From: Pseudomonas_T sp032052615
GTDB lineage: Bacteria > Pseudomonadota > Gammaproteobacteria > Pseudomonadales > Pseudomonadaceae
Length of the DNA stretch: 64,000 nt
NCBI GenBank assembly: GCA_032052615.1
Contig: DAMBWF010000001.1
Coordinates: 496,001-560,000, forward strand
Direction of reading: 5' to 3'
This document shows positions 19,663-26,928 of the stretch, piece by piece. Within the stretch, counting starts at the first letter, position 1. The number at the start of each line of letters is the position of its first letter. A program made the position numbers and the translations under genes. The notes under the pieces are model-generated. The model saw nothing but the letters and a program-made list of their open reading frames with translations, had not been told where the DNA came from and made no database searches.

Positions 19663-20586
19663 TCAGGCGTGCTCGAAGGGCGGCGACAGGGTTTCCAGGG
19701 GCTCGGCGTCGTAGCGGCGAATCAGTTCCACCAGGATTTGCGAGGCGGGGCCCAAGGCACGGTCCCGGTTCGCATACAGGTAGAAACGCGGATGGCGGCG
19801 AGCGCCGTGTTCCAAGGGCAGCGGCAGGAGCACGCCATCCCGCAGTTCCCGCTCGATCAGGTGGCGCGGCAGCCAGGCGAAGCCCAGGCCGTTGCCGACG
19901 AACGTGGCCGCGGTCGGCAGGCTACCGACCGTCCAGCGGTGTTCGGCGCCCAGCCAGCCGACATCCCGGGGCTGGGTCCTGCCGGAGTCGCGGATCACCA
20001 CTTGTAACTGGCTCTCCAAGTCCTGGACGCTCAGGGTTCGCTGCAGGCGATGAAGCGGGTGTCGCGGGTGGGCCACGGCGATGAATTCAATGGCGTTGAG
20101 TTCGGCTCCCAGGTAGCCCGGGACGCTCATGCTGGTGATCGCCAAGTCCGCCGTGCCTTCCAGCAGGACCTCGTCGACCCCCGAAAGCACTTCTTCGCGC
20201 AGGCGCACGCGGCAACCGCGGCTTTGCGGCATGAACGCGGACAAGGCCCGGACCAGCCGCGCGTTGGGGTAGGCCGCGTCCACCACCAGGCGTACCTCGG
20301 CCTCCCATCCCTGCTCCATGTGGTGCGCCAGTTCTTCCAACTGGCTGGCTTGCTTCACCAGTTGCCGCGAGCGCCGCAACAGCACCTCGCCGGCCTCGGT
20401 GAGCACGGCCTTGCGTCCATCGATACGCAGCAGGGGCACCCCCAATTGCTCCTGCATGCGCGATACGGTGTAGCTGACCGAGGACTGCGAGCGGTGGGTG
20501 GCCTCGGCCGCCTGGGCGAAGCCGCCGTGGTCGACGACCGCCTGCAGCGTGCGCCACTGATCCAGGGTGACACGGGGTGCCTTCAT
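19663..20586 (-). CDS. LysR-family transcriptional regulator
   Basis: The protein has 307 residues. The N-terminal winged helix spans about residues 6-65 (VVDHGGFAQAAEATHRSQSSVSYTVSRMQEQLGVPL) and the effector domain about 90-300. It is immediately upstream of, and in the same direction as, ppiA with a 182-base gap. Targets and effector are unknown. Confidence 0.9.
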   Translation of the reverse strand: MKAPRVTLDQWRTLQAVVDHGGFAQAAEATHRSQSSVSYTVSRMQEQLGVPLLRIDGRKAVLTEAGEVLLRRSRQLVKQASQLEELAHHMEQGWEAEVRLVVDAAYPNARLVRALSAFMPQSRGCRVRLREEVLSGVDEVLLEGTADLAITSMSVPGYLGAELNAIEFIAVAHPRHPLHRLQRTLSVQDLESQLQVVIRDSGRTQPRDVGWLGAEHRWTVGSLPTAATFVGNGLGFAWLPRHLIERELRDGVLLPLPLEHGARRHPRFYLYANRDRALGPASQILVELIRRYDAEPLETLSPPFEHA

Positions 20587-20789
20587 CCGAACCTCTTGTT
20601 ATGTACCGTTCATGCGCCGCTCCGCCCGGAAGAACAGAAGCGAATCGGGCGTTTCCATGGGTAATCCTACCGGATCGCCCGACCCGATCGTCTTGCCGTG
20701 ATGGGAGCGCGAGCGTTCGGCCGCGACGACGGAACGATGGCGAGGCGGCGGAGCCCAAAAAGAGTATTCCTTCTCTCTGGAGTTATGCG

Positions 20790-21089
20790 ATGAAAACGAC
20801 CCTGACGGCTTTCCTGCTGAGTGGTTTGCTGGCTTCCTCGGCCTTTGCCGACAGCACGGGCCCGACGAACCCCGTTCCTCCCCGCGATCCGGCCTCGTCC
20901 AGTACCCCCGGCGGAACGAGTGGCGATGAAAGCAGCTCCGACAATGTCGGCAACAAACCGGCCACCCAGGTCGGCCATGGAACCGGGCGTCCCACCGGCA
21001 CCTCCACGGGCGACGGAACCAGCGGGGAGGCGACCCGCCCCGATACCCACGCGGGCAAGCCCAAGAGCGGCACGACGTCCGGTCAGTGA
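20790..21089 (+). CDS. Small secreted Gly/Ser/Thr-rich protein
   Basis: The protein has 99 residues. A signal peptide (MKTTLTAFLLSGLLASSAFA) precedes a disordered region of short Gly-Thr-Ser segments (GTSGDESSSDNVGN, GTGRPTGTSTGDGTSGE). The signal peptide closely resembles that of the glycine-rich protein at 25561 (LLSGLLASSAFA versus [11 protein letters not shown]), suggesting related exported proteins. A CTCTGGAG ribosome site precedes the ATG. Function is unknown. Confidence 0.65.
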   Translation: MKTTLTAFLLSGLLASSAFADSTGPTNPVPPRDPASSSTPGGTSGDESSSDNVGNKPATQVGHGTGRPTGTSTGDGTSGEATRPDTHAGKPKSGTTSGQ

Positions 21090-21124
21090 CGGCCGGCAAG
21101 GTCGATCTCTCGCATTTCGATCTG

Positions 21125-21150
21125 GCGAGCCTGCGACCATGCAGGCTCGC
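21125..21150. repeat. REP-like palindrome
   Basis: A perfect 10-base stem, GCGAGCCTGC (21125-21134) and GCAGGCTCGC (21141-21150), with a 6-base loop, followed by TCCCACTCCC. The shape and the CGCTCCCAC tail are like the REP elements common in Pseudomonas. It also could terminate the gene at 20790-21089, although no T-tract follows. Confidence 0.55.
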
Positions 21151-21300
21151 TCCCACTCCCTCCGCCTCATGAGAGCAGTACCGGCGAGCTTGCGACGAGC
21201 ACGCTCTTGCCTTCAGCCCCGCAAGTTCCGCCCAGGATTTCTTGCTTCGAGGCGTGTGCTCTCGCCCGTCATGCCTGTCAGGCTCAAGCGGCTTCGTTCT

Positions 21301-21342
21301 TGCAAATTGCCTTGCCGTAGGCTGGACATCGTGCAGGTTGCA
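21301..21342 (+). promoter_or_regulatory. Paired upstream activator-like sites (set A)
   Basis: Two 11-base sites, TGCAAATTGCC at 21301-21311 and TGCAGGTTGCA at 21332-21342, start exactly 31 bases apart. They lie 109 and 78 bases before the first base of the -24 element at 21410. The consensus TGCA-N3-TGCA is palindromic. Sites B and C upstream of 22989 and 26613 have the same unit and the same 31-base pitch. Interpreted as enhancer-binding-protein sites for a sigma-54 promoter. Confidence 0.6.
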
Positions 21343-21409
21343 TTCGCCTTGAGCAGGCTGTTGCTTTGCAAGTGTTTGTAATGAAAGGGATAACGGGCTA
21401 ATTCGAGGC

Positions 21410-21425
21410 TGGCATGAAAGCTGCC
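21410..21425 (+). promoter_or_regulatory. Sigma-54 (-24/-12) promoter A
   Basis: TGGCATGAAAGCTGCC: GG at 21411-21412 and GC at 21423-21424 with exactly 10 bases between. It matches TGGCAC in 5 of 6 positions and TTGCW in 3 of 5. The expected transcript start is near 21436, and the DUF3509 ATG is at 21479. Confidence 0.55.
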
Positions 21426-21478
21426 ATCTCTGGAGCGATCGGTAGTTTCCATCGACCCCTTTTACAGGAGCGCTTCAA

Positions 21479-21751
21479 ATGTCCGTATGCCTCAAGACCA
21501 TTGCCGCCGCCTTTCCCGACTTCGCAGTCAATGCGCAACAGCGTCCTGATGGCGGTCAGTTGATCGTGCTGGAGCGGGATGGCGTACAGGTGAAGCGGGC
21601 GATCCCATCCCCTCAACTGAGCGCCCCGGTGCGCACCGAATGGGTTATCAGCGCCATTCGTCGCGATCTGGAAGCCGGGGCGACGATATCCCCGGTGGTC
21701 GCACAACGAAACGTGGGAAGCGCCGCAGCCAATGCCGCCTCGCTCTCCTGA
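21479..21751 (+). CDS. DUF3509-family protein (copy A)
   Basis: The protein has 90 residues starting MSVCLKTIAAAFPDFAVN. It has the DUF3509 pattern: N-terminal AFPDFxV, then a basic beta region (LIVLERDGVQVKRAI), then ISAIRRDL. No signal peptide or membrane helix, so cytoplasmic. It is paralogous to the gene at 22989 (shared AFPDF and ISAIRRDL blocks). A CAGGAG ribosome site lies 8 bases before the ATG. Function of the family is unknown; it is known to me only from Pseudomonas. A sigma-54-type promoter precedes it. Confidence 0.75.
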   Translation: MSVCLKTIAAAFPDFAVNAQQRPDGGQLIVLERDGVQVKRAIPSPQLSAPVRTEWVISAIRRDLEAGATISPVVAQRNVGSAAANAASLS

Positions 21752-21766
21752 TCCAATGTCCCTTCT

Positions 21767-21793
21767 GGCCCGCCTGATGGCGGGCCTTTTTTA
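21767..21793. terminator. Terminator between DUF3509-A and the YihY gene
   Basis: GGCCCGCC / GGCGGGCC stem with a 4-base loop followed by TTTTTTATT. It lies between two convergent genes. Confidence 0.85.
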
Positions 21794-21797
21794 TTCG

Positions 21798-22787
21798 CTA
21801 CGGTAATTCTTTCTCGCCAGCGTCCTTGCCCTCGGTCGAGTGATGCTCGATTACCGCATTGACCTCGGCGCCCAGCAGCAGCACCGCGCCCGAGATATAG
21901 AAATACAGCAGCAGCACGATGATCGCGCCGATGCTGCCGTACATGGCGTTGTAATCGGCGAAATTGCTGACGTAGTAACCGAACCCCAGGGAGGCGCCGA
22001 TCCAGATCATCACCGCCAGTACCGAACCTGGCGTGATGAAACGGAAGTCCTGTTCGACATCGGGCGCCACGTAGTAAATCATGGCCACGGTCATCATCAT
22101 GAGCAGGATCGCCACCGGCCAGCGCAGCCAGGTCCATAGCGATACGATGTAGTCCTCAAGCCCGACCTGGCTGGCGAGCCAGCCCATCACCTGGGGTCCG
22201 ATGATCATCAGCCCCGCCGCGCAGAGCAGCAGGACCGCGATGCCGATCGTATAGACGATCGACAAGCTGAAGCGCTTGACCACGGAGCGTTGCTCTTCCA
22301 CATCGTAGGCATGATTCAAGGCGTTCATGATGGAGCGGATGCCCGAGGAGGCCGACCACAAGGCCAGCAGAATGCCGAAGGAGAGGAAACTGCTGGACTG
22401 GTCCTGCATCTGGTCAATGATGGGGTTCACCAGATCGACCGCTTGGTTGGGCAGCACCAGGCTCGCCTGCTCGCGAAGCCAGGCGAAGAAGTCGGGTAGG
22501 TGCAGGGCGCTGACCAAGGTCAGCAGGAACAGCAGGAAGGGGAACAGCGAGAAAAGCGCCTGATAGGCCAAGCCGGCCGCGAAGGTCGGCATGTCGTCGT
22601 CCATGAATTCGGTGAGGGTGCGCTTGACGAGCGTCGTCACGCTTATGCCTTTGAGTCCGAGCATAGAGAGGGCTCCGTGAATGACTTCTTCTTGTGACCT
22701 GTCAGACAGCGGAACGGTCGGCCCATCCATTTCGTTGGCGTAAGTCATGGGTTGATCGCCGCTCGTTTCGCTCGAAGTGGAGTCCAT
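21798..22787 (-). CDS. YihY/BrkB-family inner-membrane protein
   Basis: The protein has 329 residues with about six membrane helices. Family features: TFAAGLAYQALFSLFPFLLFL near the first helix, LWSASSGIRSIMNALNHAYDVEE after the second, and a C-terminal YGSIGAIIVLLLYFYISGAVLLLGAEVNA. The frame stays open far upstream, but that part overlaps the divergent DUF3509-B gene, so MDSTSSETSG at 22787 (or MTYANE at 22748) is the realistic start. Neither start has a strong ribosome site. Transport-type function in the family is not established. Confidence 0.85.
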   Translation of the reverse strand: MDSTSSETSGDQPMTYANEMDGPTVPLSDRSQEEVIHGALSMLGLKGISVTTLVKRTLTEFMDDDMPTFAAGLAYQALFSLFPFLLFLLTLVSALHLPDFFAWLREQASLVLPNQAVDLVNPIIDQMQDQSSSFLSFGILLALWSASSGIRSIMNALNHAYDVEEQRSVVKRFSLSIVYTIGIAVLLLCAAGLMIIGPQVMGWLASQVGLEDYIVSLWTWLRWPVAILLMMMTVAMIYYVAPDVEQDFRFITPGSVLAVMIWIGASLGFGYYVSNFADYNAMYGSIGAIIVLLLYFYISGAVLLLGAEVNAVIEHHSTEGKDAGEKELP

Positions 22788-22834
22788 GAAGGATCGGATG
22801 GTCCAGAAGAAGATCGTTATATCGCAAGGAGCCA

Positions 22835-22878
22835 TGCAGATTGCACGGAGATGGACGGTATTTCGGGCTTTTTGCACG
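22835..22878 (+). promoter_or_regulatory. Paired upstream activator-like sites (set B)
   Basis: TGCAGATTGCA at 22835-22845 (followed by CGG) and GGCTTTTTGCA at 22866-22876 (followed by CG) start 31 bases apart. They lie 106 and 75 bases before the -24 element at 22941. The second site has a degenerate left half. Same unit and pitch as sets A and C. Confidence 0.55.
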
Positions 22879-22940
22879 AAATCGTAAATGAGCAAAACGC
22901 TAAGTAATTGTGAAGAAAGCGTTTCATCCAAGCGCTCTGA

Positions 22941-22956
22941 TGGCGTGAACCTTGCT
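22941..22956 (+). promoter_or_regulatory. Sigma-54 (-24/-12) promoter B
   Basis: TGGCGTGAACCTTGCT: GG at 22942-22943 and GC at 22954-22955, 10 bases between. TTGCT matches the -12 consensus fully and TGGCGT matches the -24 consensus in 4 of 6 positions. The ATG of DUF3509-B follows at 22989. Confidence 0.65.
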
Positions 22957-22988
22957 CTTGAGGTTGCAGTTACAGAGGAGCATTTGCC

Positions 22989-23264
22989 ATGGAACTCGCA
23001 CAGCAAGCGTTCACCACTGCCTTCCCCGATTTTTCCGTCACCTTGTCCTCCAATCCCGACCATAGCCTCGAACTGGTATTGCGCGATCACGATAATGTCG
23101 TTCGCCGCGTCATCCCGGCGGGAGAGACCCGTTCCCATGGCTATCTGGAAAAATGGATCAGCGCGATCCGCCGTGACCTCGCACAGGAGCAGGGCGACGG
23201 TTCCGCTGGTACGCCCGGTTATAATCCCTTCCTGGCCGTGCTGCCTCGCTACGCGCGGCATTGA
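22989..23264 (+). CDS. DUF3509-family protein (copy B)
   Basis: The protein has 91 residues from MELAQQAFTTAFPDF. It shares AFPDFxV and ISAIRRDL with the copy at 21479, while the rest has diverged (LELVLRDHDNVVRRVIP against LIVLERDGVQVKRAIP). Its C-terminus is longer and different (FLAVLPRYARH). GAGGAG lies 8 bases before the ATG. The two copies flank the YihY gene. Confidence 0.75.
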   Translation: MELAQQAFTTAFPDFSVTLSSNPDHSLELVLRDHDNVVRRVIPAGETRSHGYLEKWISAIRRDLAQEQGDGSAGTPGYNPFLAVLPRYARH

Positions 23265-23571
23265 TCGACGCGAGCCAAGCCAAGGGGCGCGAGTCGTCCG
23301 AGGAGTCACCCTCGACGGTGTGAACATGGCAGGCCCGCCTGACTGTGTTCACACCCGCTCCATTGAGTGCCTCCTGCCCAGCCGGGCTTTTGGGGCTGCG
23401 CACATTACCCGAACATCTTCCCTTTATCGTTTCAGGCGGACCTTGTCATGGGAGGTGCCGCGGTGGGCGACGCTTCGCCTCTCGGGCCTCGGTCGGACAT
23501 GTCGCCAGTGGATTGCTGGGCATGGAAGAAGCAGTCACTATGCTTAGCGCATATCCATCCGAGCCGTCAGT
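23265..23571. other. Intergenic region before the GAF-EAL gene
   Basis: No gene is supported in about 300 bases; it contains the long inverted repeat at 23317-23355. Confidence 0.5.
23317..23355. other. Long perfect inverted repeat
   Basis: GGTGTGAACA at 23317-23326 and TGTTCACACC at 23346-23355 pair perfectly. The 19-base interior contains a second nested stem (CAGG/CCTG around CCCG). No T-tract follows. It may end the DUF3509-B transcript or act as a protein or RNA structure element. Confidence 0.55.
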
Positions 23572-25356
23572 ATGGAAAAGGCCCCTCTCGATGACAACGA
23601 GCCGCGTCGCCTGATCGAGGTGAAGAGGTTGTATCAGCTCGAGCGCGATGGTGACGACTCGTTCGATTGCATCACGGCTCTGGCCGCCCGATTGTTCGGC
23701 ACGCCCATGGCCCTGATCTCCCTGCTCGACGAGGAGCGCCAATGGTTTTGCGCCCGAGTCGGGGTCGAGGTCCACGAAACGCCGCGCCAATACTCGTTCT
23801 GCGCCCATGCCGTCCTTGGCGATGGAATATTCGAGGTGTGCGACGCCACCCTCGATCCGCGCTTTTGCGACAACCCTTACGTGCTCGGCGAGCCGCACAT
23901 CCGTTATTACGCTGGCTTGCCCCTGCGTACCGAGAGTGGGTTGGCCTTGGGCAGCTTCTGCGTGATCGACGACCAGCCCCGGGAAGCGATGGGCGCGGAC
24001 CAGCGGCAATTGCTGCACACCTTGGCGCGCCTGGTGATGAATCGCCTCAACAGCCTGCGCGCCATCACTTATATCGATTCCCCCACCGGCCTGCTCAATC
24101 GCCTGCGCTTGGAAGAGGACGTGAACCGTCTGCTCAAGCAGGACACCCAGCCTCTCTGGCTGGTGTCGGCGGACGTGGTGTCCCCAGTCTTTCTCAATGA
24201 GATCGTGAAGTCGCTCGGTTATGTCTTCAGCGCCGAGCTGATGCTGCGCATCAAGGACCGGTTGCAACTCCTGATGCCGCCGGCCACCCCGCTGTACAAG
24301 CTCAGCCCGACCCGTTTCGCGTTCATCCTGATAGGCGAGCAGGCCGAGAGCGCCCGCGCCATGACGCTCCTCGTCACGCTGCTGGATGCGTTCCGCGAGG
24401 AAATCATCTGCGACAACATCCCTATTCGCACCCAGCTCGGCCTGGGGGTCCTGCGCATGCGTCCGGAGGGGGAGGGCGGTAAGGACTGGCTGCGCTGCCT
24501 GATCAGCACCGCCGACCATGCTCGCGAGAACGACACAGGCTGGAGTTTCTACAGCGAGAAGCGCGACCGCATGCAGTTGCGGGCGTTCGGCCTGCTCAGT
24601 TCGCTGCCTGCCGCGCTCAAGGGCGAAGACCAGCTTTTCCTGCACTTCCAGCCCAAGGTCAACCTCGCCACGGGCATGTGCACATCGGTCGAGGCTCTGC
24701 TGCGCTGGAACCACCCCAGCCTGGGCGATGTGTCGCCCATGGAATTCATTCCCTTGGCGGAAAAAACCGCCCTGATCCGCCCGGTCAGCCTCTGGGTGAT
24801 CACCCAAGGCTTGCGCCAATTGGCGGACTGGCAGCGTCAGGGCTGGCAATTCAAGCTCGCCCTGAACATGTCGGCCTTGGATCTGGAGGAAGAGACGTTC
24901 GTCGATCACCTCTTCCTGCTATTGGACGTGTTCTCCGTGGACCCTTCGCGGCTCGAACTGGAATTGACCGAAAGCACCCTGATGAAACGACCCGACGTGG
25001 TCAAGGCCCAGCTCGAACGTCTCGTGGGACGCGGCATTCATTTGGCCATCGACGATTTCGGGACCGGCTACAGCAATTGGGCCTACCTCCGGGAAATCGA
25101 GGCCACTTCGCTAAAACTGGATCAATCCTTCGCCCGCAGCCTCGATACCAGCGAACGCAGTCGGCAGATCGTGAAAGTCCTTATCCAGCTGGCGCGCAGC
25201 CTGGGATACCGCGTGGTGGCCGAGGGCGTGGAGAACGAGGCGGCTTACCGCTTATTGCACGAATGGCAGTGCGACGAGGGCCAGGGCTATTACATCGCCC
25301 GGCCCATGCCGGCGGCGGCATTGATGGAATGGATCCGAGCGCGCGTCGCCCGCTGA
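23572..25356 (+). CDS. GAF - degenerate GGDEF - EAL cyclic-di-GMP phosphodiesterase
   Basis: The protein has 594 residues and no membrane helix. GAF sensor domain at about residues 20-150 (YSFCAHAVLG, YYAGLPLRTESGLALGSFCVID). A GGDEF-like domain at about 165-320 has lost its signature, reading SPTRFAF where GGDEF is expected. EAL domain at about 340-590 keeps the catalytic set: VEALLRW, ALNMSALDL, ELTEST, IDDFGTGYSNW, LKLDQSF, AEGVEN and DEGQGYYIARP. The protein should therefore hydrolyse, not make, cyclic di-GMP. The ligand of GAF is unknown. Confidence 0.93.
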   Translation: MEKAPLDDNEPRRLIEVKRLYQLERDGDDSFDCITALAARLFGTPMALISLLDEERQWFCARVGVEVHETPRQYSFCAHAVLGDGIFEVCDATLDPRFCDNPYVLGEPHIRYYAGLPLRTESGLALGSFCVIDDQPREAMGADQRQLLHTLARLVMNRLNSLRAITYIDSPTGLLNRLRLEEDVNRLLKQDTQPLWLVSADVVSPVFLNEIVKSLGYVFSAELMLRIKDRLQLLMPPATPLYKLSPTRFAFILIGEQAESARAMTLLVTLLDAFREEIICDNIPIRTQLGLGVLRMRPEGEGGKDWLRCLISTADHARENDTGWSFYSEKRDRMQLRAFGLLSSLPAALKGEDQLFLHFQPKVNLATGMCTSVEALLRWNHPSLGDVSPMEFIPLAEKTALIRPVSLWVITQGLRQLADWQRQGWQFKLALNMSALDLEEETFVDHLFLLLDVFSVDPSRLELELTESTLMKRPDVVKAQLERLVGRGIHLAIDDFGTGYSNWAYLREIEATSLKLDQSFARSLDTSERSRQIVKVLIQLARSLGYRVVAEGVENEAAYRLLHEWQCDEGQGYYIARPMPAAALMEWIRARVAR

Positions 25357-25560
25357 AATCACAAGGCATCGTGATTGCCTTTTCCCGCCGCTAAAAGCGA
25401 GAGAGGCGGTTTCCTTCCCTGCTCAGAACCGTTCGTCCAGTCGGCCGCACCCTTGTGACGAGGCAATGACCAAATTCATAGGCCCTTCGACACCGGAGCT
25501 ATGCGCTCCCGGAGTAGATGCGTCGATGCAGGCTTCAACCTATGCATGGAGAAGAAGCAT

Positions 25561-26031
25561 ATGACACCGAAAACATTCGCGGCATTGGCCCTCAGCAGTC
25601 TTCTCGCCTCCGCGGCATTCGCCTCTTCCGTTTCGCCTGGCAATGGCGTGGGAGGTACCGGGACGGGCAGTGGCACGGGGACCACGGGGAGTGGCATGAG
25701 CACCGGGACCGGGACCGGTAATGGCGCCGGTACGGGCTCTGGCACCGGTGCGGACAGCATGGGCACCGGGACGGGGAGCTCCTCTGGCGGCATGACCGCG
25801 CCTGGTGGCACCGGAACGGGCGCGGGTACCGGAAGCGGTACCGGGTCTGGAGCAGGAACGGGTACGGGGACCGGCACGGGAGGTTCCGGCTCCATGGGTA
25901 GCGGGAGTGGCGGTTCCGGCATGGGCTCGGGTACCGGCGGCGGTGCTACCGGTAGCGGTGGCGCGGGTGCTGGTGCCGGTGGAGCGGGCGGTGCCGGAGG
26001 CGCGGGTGGCGGTGCCGGCGGCGGTAGCTGA
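25561..26031 (+). CDS. Secreted glycine-rich repeat protein
   Basis: The protein has 156 residues. The signal peptide ([21 protein letters not shown]) is followed by about 130 residues of near-pure Gly, Thr, Ser and Ala dipeptide repeats ([14 protein letters not shown] style), ending in Gly-Ala-rich GGAGGAGGAGG. The start at 25561 is preferred because GGAG lies 10 bases upstream; an alternative in-frame ATG is at 25546. The low-complexity region is encoded by non-identical codons, so it is not a simple DNA repeat. Exported, probably disordered; function unknown. Confidence 0.65.
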   Translation: MTPKTFAALALSSLLASAAFASSVSPGNGVGGTGTGSGTGTTGSGMSTGTGTGNGAGTGSGTGADSMGTGTGSSSGGMTAPGGTGTGAGTGSGTGSGAGTGTGTGTGGSGSMGSGSGGSGMGSGTGGGATGSGGAGAGAGGAGGAGGAGGGAGGGS

Positions 26032-26047
26032 CTGGAGCCAGCCAAGG

Positions 26048-26075
26048 AAAAAGCCCCGTCATGACGGGGCTTTTT
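26048..26075. terminator. Bidirectional terminator
   Basis: AAAAAGCCCCGTC / GACGGGGCTTTTT with a two-base loop, 16 bases after the glycine-rich gene. It also faces the convergent gene at 26112-26336. Confidence 0.9.
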
Positions 26076-26111
26076 CATGTCTGGATCAGGCCTTGATACA
26101 GGACGCCGTGG

Positions 26112-26336
26112 TCAACGGAGCTCGCTGCGGTTTCTCAAAAGCTCGGCATGTATATCGTTGATCAAGGTATCCAGCAACCCGGTATTTTCCAAGTGGCGTT
26201 GGTAGAGCAAGCGACTGATGACCGAAGAGCTGGTGGGATCGTTGACCGTAAGCTCGATCATTTCGTCATGCAGACACACCGAGAAAGGGGTATCGCTAGG
26301 CAAGGCGGAGCGGATTTTCGACGTCAGTCGGTGCAT
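26112..26336 (-). CDS. Small cytoplasmic protein, unknown
   Basis: The protein has 74 residues from MHRLTSKIRSALP. An in-frame TTG start 10 codons upstream is possible. It is acidic to neutral with a Ser-rich middle (VNDPTSSSVISRLLYQRH) and a helical, charged C-terminus (LINDIHAELLRNRSEL). It ends in a convergent terminator and reads away from the sigma-54 promoter region at 26562. I do not recognise a family; whether it is a gene rests on its length and on the shared terminator. Confidence 0.5.
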   Translation of the reverse strand: MHRLTSKIRSALPSDTPFSVCLHDEMIELTVNDPTSSSVISRLLYQRHLENTGLLDTLINDIHAELLRNRSELR

Positions 26337-26453
26337 GGTCGTTCTGCTGTTTCTAATGCTATTCAAAGCTGACTGATGGCCCGCTGTTTCGTTCGAGCCT
26401 TTTATCGCCTCAAGTAGCTTGGTTGAGCCATCTACCTGCGAATCTGTGGCTAA

Positions 26454-26497
26454 CGTGCATTTTGCACGCCCTCGGAATCCGAATCATGCAATTTGCT
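26454..26497 (+). promoter_or_regulatory. Paired upstream activator-like sites (set C)
   Basis: CG-TGCATTTTGCA-CG (core 26456-26466) is a perfect palindrome apart from the central base. A second site, TGCAATTTGCT at 26487-26497, starts 31 bases later. The cores begin 106 and 75 bases before the -24 element at 26562. The DNA between them and the promoter is strikingly AT-rich (26511-26560), as expected for a bendable looping spacer. Confidence 0.65.
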
Positions 26498-26561
26498 GAA
26501 AAGCCAAGCGGCTAATTTTAGTTAAGTAGCTGATTTGAAAGAATATTTTTTAAAATATTAC

Positions 26562-26577
26562 TGGCACGTCTTCTGCA
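26562..26577 (+). promoter_or_regulatory. Sigma-54 (-24/-12) promoter C
   Basis: TGGCACGTCTTCTGCA: the -24 hexamer is perfect, GG at 26563-26564 and GC at 26575-26576 are 10 bases apart, and the -12 element CTGCA matches 4 of 5. This is the best of the three. Transcript start expected near 26588, 25 bases before the ATG at 26613. Confidence 0.75.
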
Positions 26578-26612
26578 ATTAACCATTCATTACAATGCAG
26601 TAGGAGTTCATG

Positions 26613-26906
26613 ATGTCCAGCCTGTTCGAGGTAAGCCCAGTCTTTGAGCGACTGCCTGCCCAATTCAATACCCATCAATTCGCCCAGGCTTATCTGGACC
26701 TCTATCCGGGTCATTTCACGGGCCTGCTGAAAAGCGTTGGGGCTAAGAAGCCGAACGTGGCATTGCGAGGGGTTCATGCGCTCATGGGGAATTACCTCAA
26801 GCGGTACTGCGCACGCTCCCTACGCCCCTTGGCTTACAAACAGCTCGCCTATCCATTCCTGGCCGTGCCCACGAGCGATGCCTTTTCGATGTGGCAGCGT
26901 CGTTAA
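26613..26906 (+). CDS. Small orphan protein, first gene of a sigma-54 micro-operon
   Basis: The protein has 97 residues from MSSLFEVSPVFERLP. There is an adjacent ATG one codon upstream; the second is better placed behind AGGAG (spacing 6). The sequence is rich in Leu, Tyr and Arg, basic, with no membrane helix or signal peptide. The region LRGVHALMGNYLKRYCARSLRP has a helical, basic character. No family recognised. The next gene starts 22 bases later, so they are probably cotranscribed. Confidence 0.6.
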   Translation: MSSLFEVSPVFERLPAQFNTHQFAQAYLDLYPGHFTGLLKSVGAKKPNVALRGVHALMGNYLKRYCARSLRPLAYKQLAYPFLAVPTSDAFSMWQRR

Positions 26907-26928
26907 TAACGAACCAAGAGGAAGTGCC

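Larger units (their letters stand above)
21090..21478. other. Long promoter region upstream of the first DUF3509 gene
   Basis: No gene is supported. Besides the REP-like palindrome it carries the paired TGCA-N3-TGCA-like sites (21301-21342) and a sigma-54-type promoter (21410-21425), each given separately. Confidence 0.6.

Noticed and set aside
23519..23533. Another GG-N10-GC pair before the GAF-EAL gene
   Set aside because: The flanks (GGGCAT and AAGCA) match the sigma-54 consensus poorly and no paired TGCA-N3-TGCA sites lie upstream. GG-N10-GC alone is frequent in GC-rich DNA.
25621..26031. CRISPR array or DNA tandem repeat
   Set aside because: The repeats are at protein level with variable codons and irregular spacing; there are no spacers and no cas genes.
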